From Candidatus Ozemibacter sibiricus (GTDB lineage: Bacteria > Muiribacteriota > Ozemobacteria > Ozemobacterales > Ozemobacteraceae), in assembly GCA_003327425.1 (NCBI GenBank), contig QOQW01000013.1:1-61350 (forward strand): a stretch of 61,350 nt of DNA, given 5' to 3'. Position 1 is the stretch's first letter; the number at the start of each line of letters is the position of its first letter. A model generated the notes under the pieces. It ran no database searches. It was not told the DNA's origin and saw only the letters and a program-made list of their open reading frames with translations. Below are positions 52,225-60,382 of this stretch, piece by piece. A program made the position numbers and the translations under genes.

Positions 52225-53752
52225 CGCGGACGAGGGCGTCGAGGATCTCCTGGGTGAGGAACTCGACAGGCGCCCGGTCGTCGGTCAGCACCAACGGCCC
52301 CGGCGGCTGCTCGACCGCCAGGGCGCGCACCTCGCGCAGCAGGGGGGCCAGGGCGTGGTCGCGAGGCCAGGCCTCGACGTGGGCGCGGAAGGCTTCCCAG
52401 GCGTCGGGATGGCGCGTGGCGAACAGCAGCGAGTTCATGTTGCCCGGCACGTCGAACCGCCGCACGCAGGGGAACACGGTACGCATGGTCTGGGCGAGGT
52501 GGGCGAGCAGGCCGTCACGCCCCTCGAACCGGAGGTTGACGTTGGCGACCAGCACGCCGTCGGCGGCCATCCGAGCGGCGACCTCGGCGAAGAACTCGCG
52601 CGTGGCAAGGTGGAAGGGAACGGTGACATCCTGGAAGGCGTCGAGCAGCACGACATCGTAGCGAGCGGGGTCGGGCCGCCGCAGGAAGGCCCGGGCATCG
52701 TCGATGACCACCCGCGCGGCCTCGGTGGCCAGATCGAAGAAGCGATGACCGACCTGGACGATGGCGCCATCGATCTCGACGCCGGTCAGCGTCGCCCCGG
52801 GCAGGAAGTGACGGGCCTGCCGGGCGAAAGTGCCGGCCCCGAACCCGAGGATGAGGCCATGCCAGGGCTGGCCGCGAGCGAAGCCCGGCCGCAGCAGCGC
52901 CGCCGCCAGCGCGTATTCCCAGTAACTGCTCGACAGCTCGTGATGCGGGTAGAACACCGACTGATGGCCGATCTCGACGTGGGTCGAGAGGGCGAGGCCG
53001 CCGCCGGCAGTGCGGGCGACCTGGAGGTAGTTGTAGAGGGATTCCCCTTCGAACAGCGGATCCTTCCAGAAGGCGAACGAGGTGGGCAGCGGCGCCAGCA
53101 GCAGCCCGACGAGCAGCAGGGTGACCGCCGCCAGGCGCGGGCGGCCGACGGCCCGCGACAGGAAATGGACATCGGCGATCAGATTGAGCACGACGGCGAA
53201 GAGCAGGAAGGTGCGGGCCGTGCCGAGCAGCGGAATGGTCAGGAAGGTCGGCACGAAGGTGCCGATGATGCTGCCCACCGTCGACAGGGCGTACAATTCC
53301 CCGGCCACGCGCCCGGTGCGGTCGAGGTCGGGCAGACAGAGCTTGACCAGACAAGGAGTGGTCGCCCCCAGCAGCAGGCAGGGCACCCCGAAGATGGTCA
53401 GGCAGCTGAAGATGGTGCCGGCCAGCAGCAGCGAGTCAGGAAAGACCAGAGCGAGCAGGAAGAAGGACCCGGTAATGACATAGCGACCCACCAGCGGAAT
53501 CAAGGCGATCCAGAGGGAGGCGACCCAGATCAGTTTGAAGAGTGTATCTTCGGTGCCGGGACGGTCGGCCAGGCGCCCGCCCAGGACGTTGCCCAGACTG
53601 AGAGCGAGCATGACCAGGCCGATCAGCACGGTCCAGGTGATCATCGAGCTGCCGTAGTAGGGCGCCATCAGACGGCTGGCGCTGAGTTCGACCGCCATCA
53701 CCGTCATGCCGCAGATGAACGTGGTAGCATACAGGAACAGGTTCCGACCCAT
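52172..53752 (-). CDS. Fused membrane transporter-like / spermidine synthase-like protein
   Basis: 526 aa. The N-terminal ~215 residues contain about six TM helices, starting with LFLYATTFICGMTVMAVELS, followed by SASRLMAPYYG. The C-terminal half is a spermidine synthase-type Rossmann domain: GLILGFGAGTFARQA for the nucleotide, VEIDGAIVQVG, VVIDDARAFLR, and VVLLDAFQDVTVPFHL at the catalytic loop. Such fusions are common in environmental bacteria and their substrate is unknown; an aminopropyl transfer is not proven. Start at 53752 preferred over 6 codons upstream. Confidence 0.85.
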   Translation of the reverse strand: MGRNLFLYATTFICGMTVMAVELSASRLMAPYYGSSMITWTVLIGLVMLALSLGNVLGGRLADRPGTEDTLFKLIWVASLWIALIPLVGRYVITGSFFLLALVFPDSLLLAGTIFSCLTIFGVPCLLLGATTPCLVKLCLPDLDRTGRVAGELYALSTVGSIIGTFVPTFLTIPLLGTARTFLLFAVVLNLIADVHFLSRAVGRPRLAAVTLLLVGLLLAPLPTSFAFWKDPLFEGESLYNYLQVARTAGGGLALSTHVEIGHQSVFYPHHELSSSYWEYALAAALLRPGFARGQPWHGLILGFGAGTFARQARHFLPGATLTGVEIDGAIVQVGHRFFDLATEAARVVIDDARAFLRRPDPARYDVVLLDAFQDVTVPFHLATREFFAEVAARMAADGVLVANVNLRFEGRDGLLAHLAQTMRTVFPCVRRFDVPGNMNSLLFATRHPDAWEAFRAHVEAWPRDHALAPLLREVRALAVEQPPGPLVLTDDRAPVEFLTQEILDALVRDGLRELLVRLFAALARS

Positions 53753-53882
53753 GCCATCCCTTTCTTTCACGGCGCCGCCGACGTCCCACCATGGTGCGGG
53801 AACGCCTGCGCCCTGTCAAGCCGGCGACGCGCCGGCCCTGGTCGGCCGGCCGCCAGATCCAGACCCGGAGGGCCGCTCACCC

Positions 53883-54617
53883 GTGGCGCAGCGCGGCCGT
53901 GGCCGTTGGGGCTGCCTGGGGGTGGCGCTGCTGGTGGCGCTGCTGGGCTGGTGGGTCGGCGCCCGGATCTGGCAGACCTTGCGCTGGGGCTGTGCCGAGG
54001 CGATGCCGTGGTCGACCGAGCGCACCGCCCGCCGGTGCGGCCTGCCGCCAGCCGTGACCGACGCCGTGCTGGCCGCCGTGCGACCGGTGGCCGACCGCGT
54101 CCAGGACGGCCGGCTCGATCTCGCCGCCGGCCTCGCCTTCTTGCGGGGCCTGGAGAGCCGCGAGATCCTCGCCCCCTGGATGGCGGCCGGCCTCCTCGAG
54201 CTGCTGGCCGAGCAAGGGCCGGCCGCCACCACGCTCGGGGAGGCCTCCTCGCCCGAGGGAGCCGCCGCGGCGACCGACGGGCTGGCGCCACCGACGACGC
54301 CCCTGGCCGCTCTGGCCATCACCTTTTGCGAAATGTACAAGAACGGGAAGATCGGCCCCGTGTCGTGGTCGGCCCTGGAAGAGCTGGTCGTGGAAGAGCG
54401 GGAGGTGCCGATCAGCCGCCCGTCCGGTCTGGTGATCACCGATCGCGTGCGCCAGATGAAACGCACGCTCACCGAGGAAGAACTGGCCCGGTTGTCCGGC
54501 CTGCTCACCGCCGCCGTGGGACCGCCCCCGCCCGGCGGGTTCCACCCGACCGCCCCTGATCCCATGGCGGCGTTGCATGCTCTTCTCAGGCGGGTCCAAA
54601 ACGGCGTCGAACGATGA
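53883..54617 (+). CDS. Single-pass membrane protein of unknown function
   Basis: 244 aa from a GTG at 53883 with GGAGG about 11 nt upstream. The frame is open further upstream (ATG 53751), but that segment is Pro-rich and overlaps the divergent gene's start. TM helix near residues 11-27 (LGVALLVALLGWWVGARIW), then helical domain with LAAGLAFLRGLESREI, a low-complexity linker, and ITDRVRQMKRTLTEEELARL. No family recognised. Confidence 0.55.
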   Translation: MAQRGRGRWGCLGVALLVALLGWWVGARIWQTLRWGCAEAMPWSTERTARRCGLPPAVTDAVLAAVRPVADRVQDGRLDLAAGLAFLRGLESREILAPWMAAGLLELLAEQGPAATTLGEASSPEGAAAATDGLAPPTTPLAALAITFCEMYKNGKIGPVSWSALEELVVEEREVPISRPSGLVITDRVRQMKRTLTEEELARLSGLLTAAVGPPPPGGFHPTAPDPMAALHALLRRVQNGVER

Positions 54618-54746
54618 TCTTCCGCTAAGACGGCCCCCAGGCCCGCCTCCAGCCCTGGCCCCCAGCCTCGAATGCTTCTCGCCAGCCCGCGCCGGCCCGC
54701 CTGGTTCCGCCCGGGGAACGGCTCTTCGACCGGGCCTGAACCGTTC

Positions 54747-56375
54747 CTAACGGCCAGCTTCGACCACGCCGGTGGGCAGGGAAAAGCGGACTTTGCTGTC
54801 GATGAGGTGCAGACGCAGGGGGAAGAGGGCCACCGACTGGCGCGGGCCGGCCGCATCGGGCCAGGATTTCCACCGCGAGGCAGCGCGGGTCTGGGCCTCG
54901 CGCGAATCGATGATCAGCACCGACGCCTGCTCGGTCATCGGTAGCGGCGTCAGCCAGCCGGCCGCCTCGACTTCGGCCTTGGCCCCGCGATCGAGCAGCA
55001 CGCCGACCTGCCCCGGCTGCTGCGACAGGGCCCAGAAGACGCCCCCGATGCGGTTCTCGATCAGCTCGGGCGCCGCCGCCATGTTCGGCATGAGCACCGC
55101 CCACGGCACCGTCCGTCGCCCGGCCACGCGGTGCAGCAGGCCCAGTTGCAGGGCCAGCGGCTCATGCGTATGCTGCAGGATCTGCATCTCGCCCGCGGCG
55201 GCCGCTTCTTCGCGCGAGCCATCGATCGTCCAGAGCGTCCAGGGCGAGGCGGGCGGCGGATCGGGAAAGGCCGGCACCGCTGAGGACGGCGTGCTCACCA
55301 CCTGGGGCCCGGTCAGGTCGACGACGAACCCTTCGGTCAGCAGAGCGGCGCGCACATCGGTGAAGACCGGCGGCCGCCGCGGATCCAGGCGCACCACCGA
55401 CGAAGCGGAAGGAACCAGGAACCAGACGGTCCCCTCGCCCAGAACGGTGGCCGGCCCCCCGGCCTCCATGACCAGCGCCGTCCGCTCATCGAGACCGAGG
55501 CCGAGCAGCGGTCCACGCCAGGCGAGCCCGCGGTCTCCAGGCCGAGCGGCCGCCCTGGCCCTCTCAGCCGTAGCCCCGTCAGACGTGGCCCCGTCAGCCG
55601 TGGCCCCGGTGGCCGGGCCGGGCATGCCCGACGGTTCCCTTGCCAGGCCCGGCGAGCCCCATCCTCCCTCCCCTGGCCACCTGGTCGCTCCGGCCTGGCG
55701 AGCCGCCAGTCCGAGCAGCAGGGGGGGTAGGCGTCCTTCGCGCAGGAAGGCGGGCTCGATCAGCACCCCGGGCAGCACCTGCAAGAAATCGTCGGTAAAG
55801 GTCAGGCGCGGCGGGCGCGGGCACCGCAGGGCTTCCGAGGCGGTCAGCACGCCGAGGCGGCGGTCGGCCAGCGGACTGCCCAGCAGCATGGCCCCGGCGC
55901 CGAAGCCGGCCAGCACCTTCCCGGCTCGCCAGTGGTCGCGAATGGCGCTCTCGGTGCGGGTGCCCCGCCAGGTCGTCACCGTCTTCCACGGCGCGACATC
56001 GGGGAAGACGAGGGCGTCGGCCCCGGCGATGGTCCGGTAGAGGTCGGGGGCATCGGCCTGATAGCGGGTGGGGATCTCGACCACCTCGGCCGAGGCCGCC
56101 CCCAGGTGCAGGAAGTAGCGGGCCAGTTCATCGACCAACGGCTCGGGCGTCAGCACCAGCACCCGCCCCTGCCGCGCCTGGCGCAGGATCCAGCGGCCGA
56201 CGCCCTCCGACCACGAGCCGGGCCGGAAATCGGGACGGGCGCTGCCGACGAGGGCCACCGGCGCCGCCGCGGCCTCGACGCGACCGCCGGCCACCCAGCC
56301 CAGACAGGCCATGACCAGAACAACCCCGCTCATCCAGCGCCACCGACCGTGGCGCCTCCCCTTGCTCCCTTTCAA
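54747..56375 (-). CDS. Secreted cyanophycinase-like (S51) protein, catalytic residues lost
   Basis: 542 aa from a TTG at 56375 (GGAG 6 nt upstream) that gives a normal signal peptide (MSGVVLVMACLGWVAG). The region to about residue 300 resembles cyanophycinase: VFPDVAPWKT, then AGFGAGAML at about 156-164, LLGLGLDERTALVMEAGG, and TVWFLVP. In active S51 enzymes the second motif is GTSAGA with the nucleophile Ser; here it is Gly. The DQHF catalytic His block reads EPAFLREGR. A 15-bp DNA repeat (55568-55612) encodes a GAT-rich loop. The C-terminal ~200 residues are an unrecognised domain. Likely a pseudo-enzyme. Confidence 0.7.
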   Translation of the reverse strand: MKGSKGRRHGRWRWMSGVVLVMACLGWVAGGRVEAAAAPVALVGSARPDFRPGSWSEGVGRWILRQARQGRVLVLTPEPLVDELARYFLHLGAASAEVVEIPTRYQADAPDLYRTIAGADALVFPDVAPWKTVTTWRGTRTESAIRDHWRAGKVLAGFGAGAMLLGSPLADRRLGVLTASEALRCPRPPRLTFTDDFLQVLPGVLIEPAFLREGRLPPLLLGLAARQAGATRWPGEGGWGSPGLAREPSGMPGPATGATADGATSDGATAERARAAARPGDRGLAWRGPLLGLGLDERTALVMEAGGPATVLGEGTVWFLVPSASSVVRLDPRRPPVFTDVRAALLTEGFVVDLTGPQVVSTPSSAVPAFPDPPPASPWTLWTIDGSREEAAAAGEMQILQHTHEPLALQLGLLHRVAGRRTVPWAVLMPNMAAAPELIENRIGGVFWALSQQPGQVGVLLDRGAKAEVEAAGWLTPLPMTEQASVLIIDSREAQTRAASRWKSWPDAAGPRQSVALFPLRLHLIDSKVRFSLPTGVVEAGR

Positions 56376-56549
56376 CGATCGCTCCGTCTTCTGCGTGATG
56401 AAAGCCTGATCGGGCGACCGCGGGGTTTTCCGAAGAGGTGGACCATCAGGCCATGACCGGGTTGGAATGCCAGGAACCGCCTTCGCCATGGCGACAAGCT
56501 GGTCGACGCGCACCGGGAACGGCGCTTTTCTTTTCATCGCCGGACAGGT

Positions 56550-56555
56550 TATACT
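56550..56555 (+). promoter_or_regulatory. Probable -10 element upstream of the Ca2+-ATPase unit
   Basis: TATACT in a short A/T-rich patch, 62 bp before the 67-aa ORF. The -35 region (TTTCTT around 56527) is poor. The 56376-56617 gap shows nothing else. Confidence 0.35.
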
Positions 56556-56617
56556 CAGTCGGCCTCGGAAAGCCTCGCCTTTCTGGGGTAACGAATGTAT
56601 TCAGGAGACACTCTAGC

Positions 56618-56821
56618 ATGGGTACAGATAGCCTTTCCAAGAAACATGAGTCGCTGCTGGCTCAGGTGCCAGAGCATCTCGAACATCGTGGCCAGGTGGG
56701 CTTTCCCCAGGAGGTCGAGGGCAAAGCGTTGGCGAAGACAGGTCGTTGGCCGGGCACGGTCCATCACCCGCAGCCTTTTTCATCTGTAGGGTTGCTAGAG
56801 TGTCATTCAGATACGCCATGA
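56618..56821 (+). CDS. Possible 67-aa ORF coupled to the Ca2+-ATPase gene
   Basis: ATG with AGGAG about 9 nt upstream, stop overlapping the ATPase start (ATGA). The product (MGTDSLSKKHESLLAQVPEH at the start) has no TM and no family I recognise. The ATPase ATG itself has no visible SD, which favours translation by coupling. Confidence 0.45.
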   Translation: MGTDSLSKKHESLLAQVPEHLEHRGQVGFPQEVEGKALAKTGRWPGTVHHPQPFSSVGLLECHSDTP

Positions 56822-59784
56822 GTCACCCACCTTCCCCAACTTCCACCCATCCCTCCCTGCACGGGTTGACCGCCGCCCAGGTCGAAGAGAGTCGCCGTCG
56901 CCACGGGTCGAACCTGATGACCCCGCCCGAGCGCGACCCCTGGTATATCCAGTTCCTCGAGAAGTTCGAGGATCCGATCATCCGGATTTTGATGATCGCC
57001 GCCGTCATCGCCATCACCGTCGGCTTCATCGACGGCCACTACCTCGAAGGGCTGGGCATCGTCATCGCCATCCTGCTCGCCACCACGCTCGCCTTCCTGA
57101 ACGAATACCGGGCCAACCAGGAATTCGACATCCTGAACAAAGTTTCTGACGAAGTGCCCATCAAGGTCATCCGTGACGGCCGGTATACGACGGTCCCCAA
57201 GTCCGATCTCGTGGTGGGCGATCTCGTGCTGATCGAAACGGGCGACGAGATTCCGGCCGATGGCGTGGTCGTCGAAGCCGTCTCGCTGCAGGTCGACGAA
57301 GCCAAGCTCACCGGCGAATCGCACCCGGTCAATAAATTTCCGGTGCCGGACGGCGACCTCGACCGGTATGCCGAGCATGCCTATGCCCCCAACCGGCTCC
57401 TGCGCGGCACCATGGTGGCCGACGGCCACGGCGTCATCGAGATCACCGCGGTCGGCGACCACACCGAGATCGGCAAGACGGCGCGCGCCGCCGCCGAGGA
57501 TCCCAAGAGCGACACGCCCCTGAAGCGCCAGCTCGAGCGGCTCAGCAAAGTCATCGGCGTGGTCGGCTTCGCGGTGGCGCTCGCCACCTTCCTGGCCCTG
57601 GTCGGCCGCGACATGGTCAATGGCGAGCTGCCCCTCACCGATCAGCAGTGGCATTTCGCGCTGATCCTGGGCGCGGCGGTGATGACCGGGCTGATGAAGG
57701 TCTGGGTTCCGATCGTCGGCGACGCGTTCGAGCTGGCGGGCCGCCGGCTCGACCTGCCCGAGTGGCTCGAGGCCGAGGGGGTCGGCCCGTGGCTGAAGTC
57801 GCTGGGGTACGGCGCCGCCCTGTTTGTCGGCGCGGTGCTGCTGGGCACCCTGACGGGGGTCGTTCCCGCCTCGCCGGCCGAATGGCTTCCCCTCGCCGCC
57901 GCCCAGGAATTTCTGAAGTTCTTCATGATCTCGGTGACCATCATCGTGGTCGCCGTCCCCGAAGGGCTGGCCATGAGCGTCACCCTCAGCCTGGCCTACA
58001 GCATGCGGAAGATGACAGCCGCCAACAATCTGGTGCGCCGGATGCACGCCTGCGAGACGATCGGCGCGGCCACCGTGATCTGCTCGGACAAGACCGGCAC
58101 GCTGACCCAGAACAAGATGCAGGTGCAGGCCGCCTTCTTCCCCTCGCTCGAGAAGGCCCTGCTGGCCGGCCGGCTGCAGACCGAAGGGCAACGCCGCCTG
58201 GCCGAGTCGATCGCGGTCAACAGCACCGCCAACCTGTCGCGCCAGCCCGGCAAGGAGACCACGGCGCTGGGCAACCCCACCGAAGGGGCGCTGCTGCTCT
58301 GGCTCGAGGCCCAGCAGCACGATTACCTGCCGCTGCGCCAGGGCTTCGCCATCGAACGCCAATGGACCTTCTCGACCGAGCGCAAGTTCATGGCCACCCT
58401 GGGCCGCTCGGCGCTCGACGGACGGCGCGTGCTGTATTTCAAAGGGGCCCCCGAACAGTTGCTGGCCCGGTCCACCCATATTCTGACCACCGACGGCGTG
58501 AAACCGCTCGCCGACGAGCGGGCGACCATCGCCCGCGACCTGCGCGACGCCCAGGCCCGCGGCATGCGCACGCTCGGGTTCGCCTACCGCGACGATCCGC
58601 AGATCGCGCCGGACGCCGACGCGCAGGCCATCGGCCAGGATCTGATCTGGCAAGGGTTCGTGGCCATCGCCGACCCGTTGCGCCCCGAGGTGCCCACCGC
58701 CATCAAGGCCTGCCGCGCCGCCGGCGTGCAGGTCAAGGTCATCACCGGCGACAATTCGGAGACCGCTCTCGAGATCGCCCGCCAGATCGGGCTGGTCGAA
58801 CCGACCGACGGGCCCGAGGTCCACATGACCGGTCAAGCGTTCCAGGAGCTGCCCGCCGAGGAGGCCCGCGCCGCCGCCCAGCGGCTGAAGGTGCTGTCGC
58901 GGGCCCGCCCGGCCGACAAGATGCGCATGGTCAAGCTGCTGCAGGAAGCCGGCCACGTGGTGGCGGTGACCGGCGACGGCACCAACGATGCGCCCGCCCT
59001 CAACCACGCCAATGTCGGCCTGGCCATGGGGCAGACCGGCACCTCGGTCGCCAAGGAGGCCAGCGACATCATCCTGCTCGACGACAGCTTCCCCAGCGTC
59101 GTCAACGGCATCATGTGGGGCCGGTCGCTCTACGAGAACATCCAGCGGTTCGTGCTGTTCCAGTTGACCATCAACGTGGTCGCCCTCGGCATCGCCCTCT
59201 GCGGACCGTTCATCGGGGTCAAGCTGCCGCTCACCGTCATCCAGATGCTCTGGGTCAACCTGATCATGGACACCTTCGCCGCCCTCGCCCTGGCCACCGA
59301 GCCGCCGCACTGGAAGGTCATGACCCGCCCGCCCCGCCATCCCGAGGAGTTCATCGTGACCCCGGCCATGGCGCGCGGCATCTTCGGCACCGCCGGCGCC
59401 TTCTTCCTCTTCCTGATCTGGTATCTGCGCTCGATCCAGGCCGATGGCGTGACCACCACGCGCGAACTGTCGATCTTCTTCAGCGTCTTCGTCATGCTCC
59501 AGTTCTGGAACCTGTTCAACGCCCGCTGTCTCGGCCTGAACAGCTCAGCGTTCAAAGGGCTGCGCCGCAACCGCGGCTTTCTGATCATCGCGCCCACCAT
59601 CTTCATCGTGCAGATCCTGATCGTCCAGTTCGGGCAGGAGATGTTCCGCACGGTCCCGCTCTCGCTGGAGGAATGGATCGAGATCATCGCCGGCACGTCG
59701 GTGGTGCTGTGGATCGGGGAAGTTCTCCGCTGGTGGCGCCGACGTCAGGAGCCGCCCCGCCCCGCTCCCGCCCCGACCCGCTGA
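56818..59784 (+). CDS. P-type Ca2+-transporting ATPase, PMCA/P2B-like
   Basis: 988 aa membrane pump exporting Ca2+. N-domain start GLTAAQVEESRRRHG; A-domain TGES (LTGESHPV); M4 with VVAVPEGLAMSV; phosphorylation site CSDKTGTLTQNK with Asp at about 424; hinge TGDGTNDAPAL at about 719; C-terminal M5-M10. Between M3 and M4 there is about 100 extra residues with two hydrophobic stretches, instead of the usual short loop. No autoinhibitory tail. Start at 56818, where homology begins; an ATG 24 codons earlier is in the small ORF. Confidence 0.93.
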   Translation: MSHPPSPTSTHPSLHGLTAAQVEESRRRHGSNLMTPPERDPWYIQFLEKFEDPIIRILMIAAVIAITVGFIDGHYLEGLGIVIAILLATTLAFLNEYRANQEFDILNKVSDEVPIKVIRDGRYTTVPKSDLVVGDLVLIETGDEIPADGVVVEAVSLQVDEAKLTGESHPVNKFPVPDGDLDRYAEHAYAPNRLLRGTMVADGHGVIEITAVGDHTEIGKTARAAAEDPKSDTPLKRQLERLSKVIGVVGFAVALATFLALVGRDMVNGELPLTDQQWHFALILGAAVMTGLMKVWVPIVGDAFELAGRRLDLPEWLEAEGVGPWLKSLGYGAALFVGAVLLGTLTGVVPASPAEWLPLAAAQEFLKFFMISVTIIVVAVPEGLAMSVTLSLAYSMRKMTAANNLVRRMHACETIGAATVICSDKTGTLTQNKMQVQAAFFPSLEKALLAGRLQTEGQRRLAESIAVNSTANLSRQPGKETTALGNPTEGALLLWLEAQQHDYLPLRQGFAIERQWTFSTERKFMATLGRSALDGRRVLYFKGAPEQLLARSTHILTTDGVKPLADERATIARDLRDAQARGMRTLGFAYRDDPQIAPDADAQAIGQDLIWQGFVAIADPLRPEVPTAIKACRAAGVQVKVITGDNSETALEIARQIGLVEPTDGPEVHMTGQAFQELPAEEARAAAQRLKVLSRARPADKMRMVKLLQEAGHVVAVTGDGTNDAPALNHANVGLAMGQTGTSVAKEASDIILLDDSFPSVVNGIMWGRSLYENIQRFVLFQLTINVVALGIALCGPFIGVKLPLTVIQMLWVNLIMDTFAALALATEPPHWKVMTRPPRHPEEFIVTPAMARGIFGTAGAFFLFLIWYLRSIQADGVTTTRELSIFFSVFVMLQFWNLFNARCLGLNSSAFKGLRRNRGFLIIAPTIFIVQILIVQFGQEMFRTVPLSLEEWIEIIAGTSVVLWIGEVLRWWRRRQEPPRPAPAPTR

Positions 59785-59845
59785 CAGGCGGCGTCGCCCA
59801 GGCAGAAGGACAAGAGAGAAGGCCGAGCGCGCCGCTGGCGCCCCC

Positions 59846-59884
59846 AAAAATGACGCATCCCTCGGCTGGGAAGGCCGAGGGATG
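59846..59884 (-). terminator. Intrinsic terminator
   Basis: Perfect 11-bp stem CATCCCTCGGC/GCCGAGGGATG (59856-59866, 59874-59884), loop TGGGAAG. On the minus strand it is followed after 5 nt by TTTTT, so it suits termination of the 78-aa gene; the stem may also stop read-through from the Ca2+-ATPase on the plus strand. Confidence 0.75.
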
Positions 59885-59980
59885 AGGTCGTCCACCGCAC
59901 GGGACCCCGCCCCCTGGGAAGATCGACGGGCGCGGGCCGCCGAGCGGAACGATCAGGTCAAGAAGGCGTGGCCCCCCCGA

Positions 59981-60217
59981 TCAGGCGGCGACCTTGCGGG
60001 CGTCGGCCGGGCGCAGATCGATGGCCCCGTGACTGGCATCATACAGCATCTGATGCACCCTGGCCTGGAGCAGATCGAGGCCGTTGGGCAGATCGAGCAG
60101 CTTCAGATCGGCCGGCGACAGCAGATCCTTGAAGGTGGTGCGGATGTGGTGAATCATCCGGATCCGGAACTCGGCGTCGGTCTTGGAGTTGTAGAGGGGG
60201 GTGTCGGGCAGGATCAT
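59981..60217 (-). CDS. 78-aa protein, unknown function
   Basis: Strong SD (AGGAGG, 7 nt). Sequence begins MILPDTPLYNSKTDAEFRIR and is mostly helical, with LLSPADLKLLDLPNGLDLLQ and a C-terminal Arg/Lys/Ala tail. No TM or signal. Flanked by a clean terminator, so it is probably a monocistronic gene. Not recognised. Confidence 0.7.
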   Translation of the reverse strand: MILPDTPLYNSKTDAEFRIRMIHHIRTTFKDLLSPADLKLLDLPNGLDLLQARVHQMLYDASHGAIDLRPADARKVAA

Positions 60218-60382
60218 TCGGGTGCCTCCTGGTTGTTCGTCTTGGAAGATCTCGAGATCTTCATCGGCCGAATCCCCGGCATTCCGAACCCCTTTTCGCC
60301 GAACGACCGACCGATTTCGTGGTAAACTGCAGAGGCTCTTCTCGACCGCCGTTTCCCCCTGGGGCAGAAGATACGCGCCCGC

